Shown here: piece by piece, positions 10,035 to 21,595 of the stretch
Position numbering within the stretch: position 1 is the first letter of the stretch
Layout: each line of letters opens with the position of its first letter
Source: Coleophoma eucalyptorum
Lineage: Eukaryota > Ascomycota > Leotiomycetes > Helotiales > Dermateaceae
Assembly: GCA_026120035.1 (NCBI GenBank)
Contig: JALRME010000009.1
Span: forward strand, 1,217,161 to 1,281,160
Direction of reading: 5' to 3'
DNA: 64,000 bases
Translations under genes and position numbers: made by a program
Notes under the pieces: generated by a model
Told to the model about the DNA's origin: nothing
The model's input: the letters and a program-made list of their open reading frames with translations, nothing else
Databases searched by the model: none

Positions 10035-12252
10035 ATGACCCCCCTTTCTAGCCCTTCTCGCACTGAAGAGGCACCTGCTCACCCCATGACCCGTCGCAAC
10101 CATAATCGCAATCGGCTCCAGTACCAGCACCAGCGCCCATACTCCCAGGCCTCGCCCCACAGCTCAACGTCATCTCTAGTGTCCGACGAAGGGCAGGGCA
10201 CTTTGCCTTTGCTCTCAATGATGAAAAGCCGGACTGACACCGACAACTCCAAGGGCGACGTAGAGATTATTGAGAACCTATCCAACACACGCAACCGTAG
10301 TGCGAATGCCAGCAGTCACTATGGTCGCAAACACAAAGACCGAGCTGCGGAGCTCCTGGACGACATCCCGCAAGCTATTATCGTGACCGCCGAAGATAAC
10401 AAGCGCCTGCTTCGAAAAATCGACCTCACCATTCTCCCCATCCTGCTGGGCGTTTATTTCCTCCAGGGTCTGGACAAAGCAACCTTGTCCTACGCGAGTG
10501 TTTTTGGTCTCGTGGAAGATGCGCACTTGAGCGGCGAAGATTATTCGTGGCTCGGGTCGATTGTCTATGTTGCGCAACTCGTGATGCAACCAATCATCGC
10601 ATATTTCCTGGTGAAATTGCCAACTGGCAAGTTTGCGGCCGTGATGGTCTTGTGTTGGGGTATCGTCTTGACTTGTATGGCGCTGGCAAAGAACTTCAAG
10701 GGCTTGTTGGCCACGCGATTCTTCCTCGGGGCATTTGAGGCCTCGATTGGTGAGCCCACCTGACCCCACCGAGCTTCAAATTTGGTGTAACTTACTATAC
10801 TTTGTGTAGCACCAACTTTCATTGCCATCTCCCAGATGTGGTGGAGGAGAAGCGAGCAGACGAACCGAAATGCGGCTTGGTATGCCATGAATGGAGTCAC
10901 GAACATGGTCGGAAGTCTTCTGGCCTATGCACTGGGACATATTCACTCAAAGAGACTCTACTCCTATCAGGTAAGTGGAAGAGTGTCTCTAGCTAAGCCT
11001 TCTAACTGAAGTGTAGATCATCTTCCTCGCGTGTGGCCTGCTCACTGTTGTCTTCTCAACTGTTGTTTTGTAAGTCCATGGACATCATTGCAGCCACTGA
11101 ATTCTGACTTTGCAAGCTTGGTCATGCCGGACTCGCCAGTCCAGGCCAAATTCTTGAACCAGGAGGACAGGCTCATGGCCGTGGAGAGACTTCGTGCTAA
11201 TCAGATGGGCGTTGTCTCTACCGAGTGGAGATGGGGGCATGTCAACGAAAGTTTTAAGGATATTAAGACGTGGCTCTGGTTTGCCTTGATTTTCTCAATC
11301 TCGTGAGTATGGTGTGGGTGATGTGTTGGATATGCCATAGCTGACCATCTTTAGGGTTCCAAGTGGCGGTGTTACAACATTCGGGCCATTAATTGTGAAG
11401 TCATTTGGCTTTAACGCCTTCGACACCATCCTACTTAATATCCCATTTGGTGCTGTGCAGATTATCGCTACAATGGGCGGAGCGGCCTTTGCGACTTGGA
11501 CCAAGAAGAAAGGCCCCGCCTTAGCATTTCTCTGTATTCCGCCCATTATTGGATGCATCATGCTGTTGACCTTAAAACATAGTGATACCAATCGGGGTCC
11601 ACTATTGGTGGGTTACTACCTGATCTCGTTCTATCCTGGTATCAGTAAGTGTAATACCTTCAGTTTGTGGGCTCCGGTTTATAGTGTGGCAGCTCCCCTC
11701 ATCTACTCCTGGTCCTCTCAAAACACGGCCGGAGAAACCAAGAAGAAGACAACGACAGCACTCCTCTTCATTGGCCAGAGTGCAGGCAATGTATGTATCT
11801 TGTCGTCAAACGGTAGCTACCATGATACTAATTGGGCAACCAGATCGTGGGGCCGCACTTGTACACCACGCAGGAAGCTCCAGAATATACTCGTGGCTTA
11901 ACTTCCAAGTAAGGACCGGTCTGCTGCAGCATAAACACCGCTAATAAAACTGAAGTCTTGCTCTCTTTATTGTACTCGTCATCCTTGTTGGGTAAGCTCT
12001 CCCACACTCAGTATCTCATTCTTGGCCTGACCTAGCAGGATTACCACCACGTACCTTATGTTCCTTAACAAAAAACACGCTACAATGCGTCGACAAGCAG
12101 GCAAGGCAGCCGTGGTCATTGACAGATCCATGCAGGACGTAGGAAGTGAACGTGATAATGAAAGCACGTCCGAGAGAGAGAGTCAGTTAGGGGACAAGGC
12201 GTTTGATGACATGACGGACTTGAAGAACGAGGACTTCATCTTCGTTTATTGA
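10035..12252 (+). CDS. MFS permease of the anion:cation symporter family (Dal5/allantoate-permease type)
   Basis: Nine exons: 10035..10749, 10810..10970, 11017..11069, 11117..11302, 11355..11644, 11693..11790, 11844..11908, 11956..11991, 12039..12252; 605 residues, phase closing. A long hydrophilic N-terminal tail of about 125 residues precedes the membrane core, which starts at RKIDLTILPILLGVYFLQGLD, the usual opening of this family. Typical later segments are MWWRRSEQTNRNAAWYA, MPDSPVQAKFL, SGGVTTFGPLIVKSFGF and IYSWSSQNTAGETKKK. About 12 transmembrane helices are expected. Family members import organic anions such as allantoate, ureidosuccinate, nicotinate or vitamins at the plasma membrane; the substrate here is unknown. 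The intron after PGI was placed at 11645-11692 because family members continue into TPLIYSW; reading through is open but inserts family-foreign residues. The tail ends acidic and Ser/Glu-rich. Confidence 0.85.
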
Positions 12253-12883
12253 ATGAGATCTGGAGAGGATGGATTTGTGCTTGAGTAAACCCGGAGGGCT
12301 ATACCCCTTCGACAACGAACCCGGTGCGTATACCCAGTTGGAGAGTAGATGAGAGTGCCCCTGAAACGGAATTGCATGCCAGCGAAGGATTATAGTTACA
12401 TGGCAACCCTCTTCTTCTTCCTCTTCTTTCTTCAATGACATCCACAGCATGGGACTTCACCATATCACAACTGCAATTGGCGCCCCCCTCACCGTGAGTA
12501 TAGACCATCGCACTTTCCAGCATCATCTCCGGCCATGTCATGCATAACAGCAGGGAGAAATAGCATCGGAATCAATTCATAAAAACCCCCTCGCGTAAAT
12601 TGCCCTCTAAGAAATGTGTCCTCTGGATAAAAGTACGGCGCTAGCCCGAAGATGCTTAGCGTACCGGGAACCCGATAACAAGGGCGAACGAATCTCTGAC
12701 TTTCGGGCGACTTCCACCTGGATTCGTACTTTGCAATTTGCCTGGTCGTCTGTCCATAACTTCCTCAACTCTCCAATTAATTCTGGTCGCATTCACTTAC
12801 GACCTGCATCTCGACAACATCGTCTCTGCTCCTCTACCTATATCCTTACATCACGCCAATCAATTCCTCCGACAATCGTCAAA
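12253..12883. other. Intergenic, 3' end of permease gene and promoter of PHO88 gene
   Basis: No gene seen. A CTTCTTCTTCCTCTTC tract lies at about 12410-12430. The pyrimidine-rich stretch at 12790-12880 just before the next ATG is a likely 5' leader. Confidence 0.5.
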
Positions 12884-13588
12884 ATGGTTTCTCCTCAGAT
12901 GTATGTCCCCAAGCCCCCAACTTTCGTATCCTGTGGTCCGTGAATTGTGTTGATCGTGTGCGCAGTACCAACTTGGTTGTCATCCTTGTGATGATGCAAG
13001 TCTCCAAGAAGATCCCCTTTGAGGATCCTACGACTTTGATGTATGTTCGCGCGGGATACATTATCTCCAACGTGATCATCATCAGTGTCTACGCCTACAC
13101 ACACTTCCTGATCAACAAGAAGAAGGGTATGTGCCGCGCCCTTTGGCTTCACGCGTAAATTTTGTACTGTACTGACCTGACCTTGTGCAGATCTCACCAC
13201 CCTCAAGTATGTCGAACAACCCCAGATGGGATCGACCGAGGAGCCTAAGCTCATCACGACTACCATTCACCAATACGACGTCGACCAGATGAAGGCTCTC
13301 TACAAGGCACAAATGATGGGTGTTGGAATGATGGCCGTCATGCACCTTTACTTCAAGTACACCAACCCACTCCTCATCCAATCCATCATTCCTCTCAAGG
13401 GCGCTTTCGAGGGCAACGAGGTCAAGATCCACCTCTTCGGCCAAGCCGCCGTTGGTGAGTTAAAGCGACCATTCAAGGCTGCTGCTGGATTCATGAGCGC
13501 TCTCCAGGGTGGTGCTGCTGGTCCAACCGACAAGAAGAGTATCGAGGCTGCCGAGAAGGCTGGCCGTGGTGGCGCCAAGGAGGAGTAG
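12884..13588 (+). CDS. PHO88: PHO88/SND3 family ER membrane protein
   Basis: Three exons: 12884..12900, 12966..13126, 13191..13588; 191 residues. The first exon encodes only MVSPQ plus two bases of the next codon, then joins ITNLVVILVMMQVSKKIPFE, the diagnostic PHO88 opening. A second hydrophobic segment (IISNVIIISVYAYTHFLI) and a third (GVGMMAVMHLYFKYTNPLLI) follow, with an Ala/Gly/Lys-rich C-terminus. Yeast Pho88/Snd3 is an abundant ER protein first linked to phosphate transport and later to the SND route of membrane-protein targeting. Length and residue pattern match the family (about 190 residues). The tiny first exon makes the start easy to miss. A Kozak-like AAAATGG surrounds the start. 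Confidence 0.92.
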
Positions 13589-14049
13589 ATCCGAGGAAAT
13601 GTAGGATTAGTTTAGCGTGGGATTGGAGCTGTGGCGGACATAGCTGGATCTTGGTGACATATGGTTAGTTACTCGGCTCTTAATAAACCTTTGTGTTCGT
13701 CCATATCGAGGTGCGATACCCTCAGAAATGCGCCCCAAGTGAAATACTGCTCTGCGACCAAGGGCGATATCTAAGAAAAAGCACTATTCAAATACATGAT
13801 AGGCTTGGCCAGATGCTGCATAATGCTGTGGAGTTATGGAACATGATTCTGCCATTTTATCTATAGTGCTCATCCCTCCATTTAAATTAGCTGCCCTTCC
13901 CGTGATGACGCATCAAGGCTATCGCGCAAAACCGCCACTTCAGCCTCGCGAGTCGCGACAAACTTCTTACATCTAATAACTCATGTCAAGTACTTTGTGT
14001 CGAGCTCTCGTGGAAGCCTCGGATTGATCCAACCTCACCACACCTTATC
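13589..14049. other. Intergenic between PHO88 and RAD14 genes
   Basis: About 460 bases with no gene. It carries the PHO88 3' UTR (AATAAA-like TAATAAAC near 13680) and the RAD14 promoter. Confidence 0.5.
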
Positions 14050-15275
14050 ATGGAAGGACCATCGACTCCCCCCCGCGTAACACGCTCGAGTACCAAGAAC
14101 GTCTCACCACCCACACCCGAAGTGACCAGGAGAATAGTCAGTTGGACTCTCTTCCGTCTGCCACAGCGCAAACTCCTGCTAACACAAAACCAGGAAGAAA
14201 ACCGACTGAAAGCCAAAGCTCTGCGCGATCAGTACCTCGAATCACGGAAAGCCGACGCCGCAGCCACACAACCCCCAAGTGACATATCCATAGCGGGACG
14301 CAAACGAGCACATGCCGCCATCTCCACGGCCTCGGTGCCCTCCAGCAGCCGCGATGCGCGGCAGCAGGAGCAGAGCACCAAGGCGAAGGCGGACGACAAC
14401 ATCCAGGCGGCGAGGAAATTCACCAAGTACGTCGAGTATGACTTCAGCAAGATGACGGATACCAAGGGTGGGTTCCTGACGGCGGAGGACGACCCGTTCA
14501 ACAAGGCCCTGCATGCCTCCAAGGACGGCGAGAAGCCGGCGCACATGACAATGAAGGAGTGGGAGCGGCACCAGCTGTTGAAGAACCTGCGGAATCAGAA
14601 GTCCGGGCCGTTCGAGCCGGGGCTGAGCGTGCTGGGGAAGAACGGGGTGAAGTGTCGGGAGTGTGGGACGGTGGAAATTGATTGGCAGTGGGAGGAGGTC
14701 TTCAAATGCGCGGTCTGTTCGTCGTGTAAGGACAAACTGCCGGAGAAGTATTCGCTATTGACCAAGACAGAGGCGAAGGACGACTATTTGTTAACTGACC
14801 GTATGTGGTTCAATCTCCCTCGTGTCTTGAGAGAGTAACTAAGAATCTAACACCATATCTAGCTGAGCTGAAAGATCCGGAACTCCTCCCCCATCTCAAC
14901 AAACCAAATCCGCACAAATCCCACTGGCACGACATGATGTTATTCCTACGCTATCAAGTCGAAGAATATGCTTTCTCAGCCGCCAAATGGGGATCTCCGG
15001 AAGCGCTGGATGCCGAGTTCGAGAAGCGCGAGGTGGAGAAGAAGAAGCGGAAAGAGGACAAGTTCAAGAGCAAGCTGAAAGAGCTGAAGAAAAAGACGCG
15101 GACGGATGCGTACCGACGGAATCTGAAAGGCGATGGCCGGAGTGGTGCCTTTGGTGACCGCCTAGGCGCGGGGAGGCATGAGCATGAGTGGGGACAGACG
15201 GTGGAGAATGCGGATGGCATGACTGTGAAGACTTGTGTGGAATGTGGAATGGAGGTTGAGGAGTTGGAGTTTTGA
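14050..15275 (+). CDS. RAD14: DNA repair protein RAD14 (XPA homologue)
   Basis: Three exons: 14050..14136, 14194..14800, 14863..15275; 368 residues. XPA/Rad14 verifies and organises damage in nucleotide excision repair. The zinc finger is C-x2-C-x17-C-x2-C: Cys183, Cys186, Cys204 and Cys207, the spacing of human XPA. It is followed by the XPA C-terminal domain (TKTEAKDDYLLTDPELKD, then KPNPHKSHWHDMMLFLRYQVEEYAF). A Lys/Glu-rich helix follows, then a C-terminal segment with a second CVECG pair. The N-terminal EENRLKAKALRDQYLES segment is conserved in the family. The first intron (57 nt) has no in-frame stop; I removed it because family members run from RRI straight into EENRLKAK. The start ATG at 14050 has context TCATGG. 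Confidence in identity is high. Confidence 0.93.
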
Positions 15276-15742
15276 GAGGGCGTATTGTCGGTGTTCGGGT
15301 TTTGGATTCTCAAGGCAAATCTTACGAATTGGAGCCATTGGGTAATAATTACCGAGCATCTTTGGCTTTACATCCTTCGCCTGTATGGCAATGGAAGTTA
15401 ACTCTTGTACATAGTCTATGTCTATGTTGCAAATGAAGATGTGTTCAGCACACTTGAAGCAGAACAAGTTAAGCGAGCTAGCTTTATAAGATGCTTAAAG
15501 CTATGCTCCAAGACATTATTCATGTATCACTTGCAATGCCAATGCCAGGCAATAAAAGTATGATATGAGAGTAACATGATTAGAATTATGTATGAAATTA
15601 ACTTTTCAAAAAAAAAAAAAAGTCATACCGCTATGCAAAGAAGCGCTCATGCTTAGCAGAACGGAAAGAACAAGTTCAACTCTGTCTACAGCTTTTCAAC
15701 AAAGTAAACGCTTAACGCCTCTATATCACCCCCACATCTAAT
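15276..15742. other. Convergent intergenic region with a 13-nt A run
   Basis: Lies between the ends of RAD14 (+) and the ABC transporter (-), so only 3' UTRs and terminators are expected. A run of 13 A residues sits at about 15609-15621. No gene seen. Confidence 0.5.
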
Positions 15743-18700
15743 TTACTCCTTTTGCTCCTGAGGAACTTCTTTCTTCTTCTCCTTCTCCTTATTTTCCTCC
15801 TTCTTCGGGGTCTTCTTAAAACGCTTCATGAGCTTCGAAACACCGCCGCCGCTGCTGCCGGAACTCTTGCGCACTCGGATGAGGTAGTAGAGAAGGACAG
15901 CCATGAAGATGTTGAAGGCAATGTAGGCGAAGCCGATACCGTAGTTTCTCCAGCGAGTGGAGGAGGAAATGGACACGGAGCTGAGGAACTGGTCGGCGTT
16001 GGTGATGCTGCAGTACTGGCAATCGGCTGTGTCGTTTGGGTTGTAGATGGCTCCACCGGCGGTCTGCGCGTACGATTTCAGGTATGCGCCGCAATTTTGC
16101 CCAGCAGGTGGCTGCAGAATAGCCAGCTCCGATTTGCTGCAGGTAATTGCTCGGTCGCCAAGTCCTGTTGAAGCGATCCCCGATATAAGATAGGTAAGCG
16201 GCGAGACTCGATCTGTAGGATGTATTAGTACATCACTGGGCATATTCCTTGCGAGCGGGAACTACTTACACATGAAAATCCAGAACCCTGGGAGGGCCTG
16301 TGGTGGTTGGAAAACACCGTTGAAGGTTAGGGTCAGCGAGAACATCAGCGTGGCAATGTTTCCGGCTGTCTCCGAGTCAGGGAGGCCTGCAATCAGCATA
16401 TGGGCGAAGGTGCTTGCGAAGACGAAAAACTGGATGATGAAGAGCAAGATCAGGCCCTGTCGGACTGACGACTGCATGCCCTGTCCGGTGTAGGTTGGGT
16501 AGTAGTATGAGGCCCACACCATGATGCCGAGCAGGATCTGGTAGGGGATTTCCACGACTATGTTGGCGATCAGGAAAGCTTTCCAGCTGTATGCCTTCGA
16601 TGGCCTCTCGCGGACCTCGTAGAGATCACGTTGGAGGATGAAGCGGGGCATGATTTGCTGGACGAGCGAAGTGAAAATCGTTGTTATCATGAAGATGGAG
16701 AAGACGACATCCTGCATGCCTTGTTGAGTATTGTCTGCATGGAAGAAGGAAAATCCAATGAAGAGCGCTGATGCGATACCGAGCAAGAACTTGGCATATA
16801 CGTAACTTGGGGTCCGCCAGTACTGCTGGAAGACTCGGAGAGTGACTTCGTACAGTTGCGCTGTGAATGGCATGGCAAATTCTGTGTGCGCTGCTCCGTG
16901 ATCGTCACTCTGTTTGTGTTCCATTTCTTGCTTAATACGTGCAAGTTCTTTCTGCACTCCTTTTGCTTCATCGCTATTTTTCCAGACTTCATGCCAGTCT
17001 TTTGTGGACTTTCCAGATGCGCCGGCGCCGACCATCGTCAGCATATACCTAATTCTTTGTCAGTATTTATTCAGGATCCAATAAACGGGCAAGAACTTAC
17101 TCGGCAGGATTGTCGTCATCTCCACACTTATCAGCACCGTGGCTCTCGAAGTAATTCAGCAACGTCTCGGAATCCTTTCCGATATCACCAAAGTAGACCG
17201 TCTTTCCACCCTTAGCTAAGAACAGTAAACGGTCAAATTCTTGGAAAAGAATAGCACTAGGTTGATGGATTGTAGCTAACACAGCCTGGCCACTGTTTGC
17301 AAGTTTCCGGAGGAAGGCAACAATGGCCCAGGACGATTGTGAGTCAAGCCCAGAGGTTGGTTCATCAAGAACTATTATACCGTTAGTCTACTGAACGGAA
17401 ATCCATTTCGGCTCCACAACTTACAGAGCAATAATGCAGGTTTGGCGGCAAGCTCAACACCGATTGTGAGGAGTTTTCGCTGCTCAACGTTAAGACCTTC
17501 GCCTGGAACACCGACGACGGCTTCCGAGAAATCCTCCATGTTAAGCATCTTGATCACGTCCTCAACAAATGCGTATTTCTCTGCCTTGGACACAGTTTTG
17601 GGCTGACGGAGCATAGCAGAGAAACGCAGAGCTTCACGGACAGTAGTTGTTTCCAGATGAAGATCCTGCTGTTGCACATAGCCAGTGTTTCGCTGGAAAT
17701 CTTGCGCGAGTGGCTTTCCTGATACGAGAAGATCGCCAGTGATAACTCCCATAGATACTCGCTGGGCCAGAACATCCAATAGGGTCGTCTTTCCAGCGCC
17801 ACTAACACCCATCAGGGCTGTGAGTGTACCGGGTTTCACCCAACCAGAGACATTGTCCAGCAAGCGACGCGGCTCATCCTTAATCTTGATATCGTAACAA
17901 ACATCTTTCCATGTGAAGATATCTTTTTGTGGTGGTAGAGCTTGGACTTGCTCGTCTTGTTGTGCAGTGTGGTCGATATCTCTCCCTTCGGTGCCAACAG
18001 GAACTCCAGCTTCATCGTTCTTGGCATTCTTCTCGGCAGCCAAGATCTGGCTGGGGACATGGCCACGTCGGAAGACTAGGACTTCTGCAGAACTGCTTGT
18101 GGCAGAGTTGAACTCAGTAGCCCCGAGATAAAGGCATAAGAAGAAGATCATGAAGGCAAACATGAAGCCGAGGTTGCGCCAGATGTGAGAGTAGGAGTAC
18201 TGGAATTGAGCGTTCAGATAGTCGTCACCACTAACAGTGGACTGACCAGCAACGGCACCAGCGATACCACAAATGAAGGAACTTCCGGTTTGTGTGTATC
18301 CTGGTCCCGAAGGAACCAAGGCCGAACAAGCAAATCTTTGGCCGTGCAGCTCATTGACGAAGAGTGCTTCAAACGCATAGGCCACGGGATTGATCCACGA
18401 AATCCACTTGAACCAGGGATGCATTAAAGGACGAGGAATAACAAATCCTGTATAGATAACAATGGCGAGCGTTACAACACCAGCTAGAGCCAGTGCTTGT
18501 GAGACCGTTTTAGTCGATGCAGCAATACTTCGATAAATTTGACTCATCTGGAATAGTCAGTAGGATTCTCCCCAGATGTAATGCAGTGTGTGTACTTACA
18601 GTCAGAATCGCTACAAAGTTGAATAGGAAGAAAATGAAGAACTGGGATGGCTCTCGCCTCAGACCAGCTAGGAAGTACAAGATAATGTTGAAGCAAGTTG

Positions 18701-20744
18701 CAATGGTAAATTTGACGGGTATATCAGCAACAATCCCAGCTAGGGCTTCTGTGAACGGATGATAGAATGCGTAAGAGGCCTGCTTTTCCACAATCGGACG
18801 CTGGCTGTAAAGCGTGTTGATTTCAGAGATGGCGATAAGGGCATTCAGAAGGACTGCAAAGAACAGAACACTTCCCTTCTGGAAGAACGAGGCACTATTA
18901 TTAGGAGTTCCGTAGAAAATGGAACCGATAATTAAGGCCATAACTATCTGACCAATGATAGTAGTCACAGTTGAGGTCATATCGTTCCATAATCGTTGGT
19001 ACGCTCGCTGTGTGCAGTATTTGACCTGCATAGAAATACTGACAGTGTATGGGGACTCGGGGCGAACATGCTTGGCTTGCATGCCTTTTCTCGACGCTTG
19101 GAAATCATCAAGAGTTTTTCCGCCCATGGGAAACTCTTCTTCATGGCTCTTCACTTCTTGCATAACTGCCTTGTAGTTGGGCGATTCCTTCCAGTATTTT
19201 TCGAACTCTTGTGCTGTCCGAGGCACTTTTTTCTCAAACCCTCGCCTCTCTTTTCTTTCTGAAGGGTTGGTGACGGATGTGAGGAAATCTCCAGTGGTTT
19301 GCCGAGGAGGACACTCCCAACCCATGTCTATGAAGTATTGCTTTGCATCCTCACACGGTCCGAAATAAATCTGACGGCCTTCGTATAAAACTACAGCTTT
19401 ATCGAACTCGTCATAAATCGCTTGGGATGCCTGATAAATGGCGACTAGGTGGACGGCTCCGCTCAGGTTGGAGCTCATTCGCAAAGATTTCGTGAACTCG
19501 AGAGCAGTGGCAGCATCGAGACCTCGCGTAGCGTTATCCCAAGAGGCAATTGGCGATCCGGCAAGCGCCATCTCAGCAATACTGACACGCTTCCGCTCTC
19601 CACCAGAGACACCACGGACGAAATCGTTCCCGACCTTGGTATTGTAGGTATGGGACAAGCCGTAAATTGCCATAACCACTTGAGCCATATGCTTGGCCCA
19701 TCTCTCTCGGTCGAGACCTTCAACCAATCGCTGTTGCGGGGTTCGGACTCTGGCGGCAAACTCGAGAGTTTGGCCAACGGTAAGATGAGGGAAATGCTTA
19801 TCTACTTCTTGATTGTAAACGATTTCGCCCTTGAATTGTTTCAGCATCTTTTTCTGGTCAATGCCTATATTACGTTAGTTTTGGATCATTTAACATTTCG
19901 CATTTACGGACCATTGTAATGAATTTCCGACTGGGACTTAACGTCGAGGCCGTGCAATTCGCCCATCAGAGTTTTGAGGAAAGTAGAACAGCCACTGCCA
20001 GGTCTTCCCAGAACAATCAGCATCTCGCCAGATTTGAGGACGCCATTGAAATCATTCAAGATTGTCTTCTCCGCTCCTTTGCTAAAGAACTCGCGAAACC
20101 TCAACGGCGCTAGAAGCACTGATCCAACATTCTTCTGTAGATTGATGGCGCTTCCCGATCCGCAGACCTTCAGATTTTTGAATACAACTCCGGCCCTTCT
20201 TTGTATGACGTTGTTCTCGTCCATAAGGCGCATGAGCCTGGTACGGGTCAGAACTCTGACTTTTCAATGGGTAAGCTAGCTTGACTTACATTCGGAGCCA
20301 TTTGTATAGGTCAAATTCTGGAGATGCCGGATCCAGAACCGGATCGCCCAGGTTCACTCCATAAAGTGTGTCAATTCTCTCCAACCCATGGGTGCCGGTA
20401 GATTGGCGGGAAAGGCCCGTAAAATTCGAAGCAATTCGTTCTAAATCTTCTCGAGCACCAGTACTAATAGGTTCGAACTCCCTTCGGTCGCGGACTGACT
20501 TGCTGGTTTGTATCCTTTTAACCTCCTCCTCTTCTATGTCATCGCTATCGTCAATATGCGTTGAGTTCGTTGGAGCTCCTTCCAATGCTAATGGGTTCGA
20601 AGCACTGGGGATTTCAGCTGAGGGCGTCGGATGGTCGTCAGCCATTGGCGGTGCATTTCGATTGGAATTGGACGCAGCTGCCGATTGTCCCTCGTCGTTC
20701 AGTATATTCTCAACACGCTGGAAAGGATAACCATCGGAGGCCAT
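15743..20744 (-). CDS. Full-size PDR-type (ABCG) ABC transporter
   Basis: Seven exons, complement(15743..16212, 16270..17048, 17101..17371, 17425..18547, 18600..19864, 19912..20237, 20290..20744); 1562 residues, the usual length for CDR1/PDR5-type pumps. Order is [NBD-TMD]x2. The first NBD has the fungal degenerate Walker A GRPGSGCS near residue 230, signature [13 protein letters not shown] and [11 protein letters not shown]. The second has canonical Walker [10 protein letters not shown] near 930, a degenerate signature [12 protein letters not shown] and [10 protein letters not shown]. Each TMD has about six helices. The tail is basic ([12 protein letters not shown]). Such plasma-membrane pumps export azoles, plant defence compounds or the producer's own metabolites; the substrate is not readable. 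The donor at exon 2/3 is GTCCGT, weaker than the others, but is the only one giving HYNGIDQK. The long N-terminal leader is acidic and Ser-rich. Confidence 0.92.
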
Positions 20745-20792
20745 GATGCTATCCGCACCGTGCCGCGGGTGTTCGGTAGCCTTATCCGAAAG

Positions 20793-20814
20793 TGTTGTTG
20801 TTGTTGTTGTTGTG
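20793..20814. repeat. (GTT)n trinucleotide microsatellite
   Basis: About seven TTG/GTT units, roughly 50-70 bases upstream of the ABC transporter ATG, so probably within its 5' leader (CAA repeats in the transcript). Confidence 0.85.
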
Positions 20815-21546
20815 ACGGAAAGGGTGTCGCTTGAAAGATTAATATGCTAATGGCTTCCGGATATTATTGGCTGTACAGCTGCTGTATTGTTGCAAGGTCA
20901 ATAGGAAAAGAAGAGACCATATCATAGATGGTAAGAGGTAAGCCCAGTACTATATAGGGAAAGACTGTGGGGAGGGTGAAGGGAAATCAAAACACTTGCA
21001 GTGACGCACAGGGTCGTTCAGGTCTGGTAGAGCTGGAGTTAACTTTGCGTTGCAAGCGACAAACCTTTAGTCCCACCACGGCAAGCCACTTGACATGATG
21101 AGGACCAGTGCTCTTGGTATCAACAGGTTAGAGGCAGCCACAGCGTTGATGACAGGATACCCAAGAAGCCCGGCAGAGGCACGGAGAGCTTGGCTATCCG
21201 CGAGGCGCTGAAGATAGGCACCGAAAAGACCAACAACTTAGTGTGTCACCGGTGAAGACTCACTTCGTCTTTCGGTCGAGGTACGGCGGAGTTATGTAGC
21301 TCTGGGATCCGCTGTGGAGTCCGAAGAGTCAGAGACGCCTTGTGCTGAAGGGGTTTGAGTTTGCGCTGGAAAGTCTAAGTAAAGCAAGCATACTGATACC
21401 ATCGGCTGGGCACGCGTGTAGCGCCGGCCGTGTACGCATGCTGGCGATGGTATTATCCCCGAAGGTGTGTGGAGTGCAGCACAGGGCAGAGTGGAGTCAG
21501 CAAGCTGCTGGTCTTGGTGCTTATGCTGGAGCTCGTTTGTTGATGT

Positions 21547-21595
21547 CCATCAGCCATCAGCCATCAGCCATCAGCCATCAGCCATCAGCCATCAG
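21547..21595. repeat. Seven exact tandem copies of CCATCAG
   Basis: Seven consecutive 7-nt units followed by a truncated variant CCCTCG. No spacers, so this is a simple tandem repeat. The heptamer length makes it cycle through all frames in any translation. Confidence 0.9.

Noticed and set aside
21547..21595. CRISPR-like array
   Set aside because: The units are contiguous without spacers, and the genome is eukaryotic.
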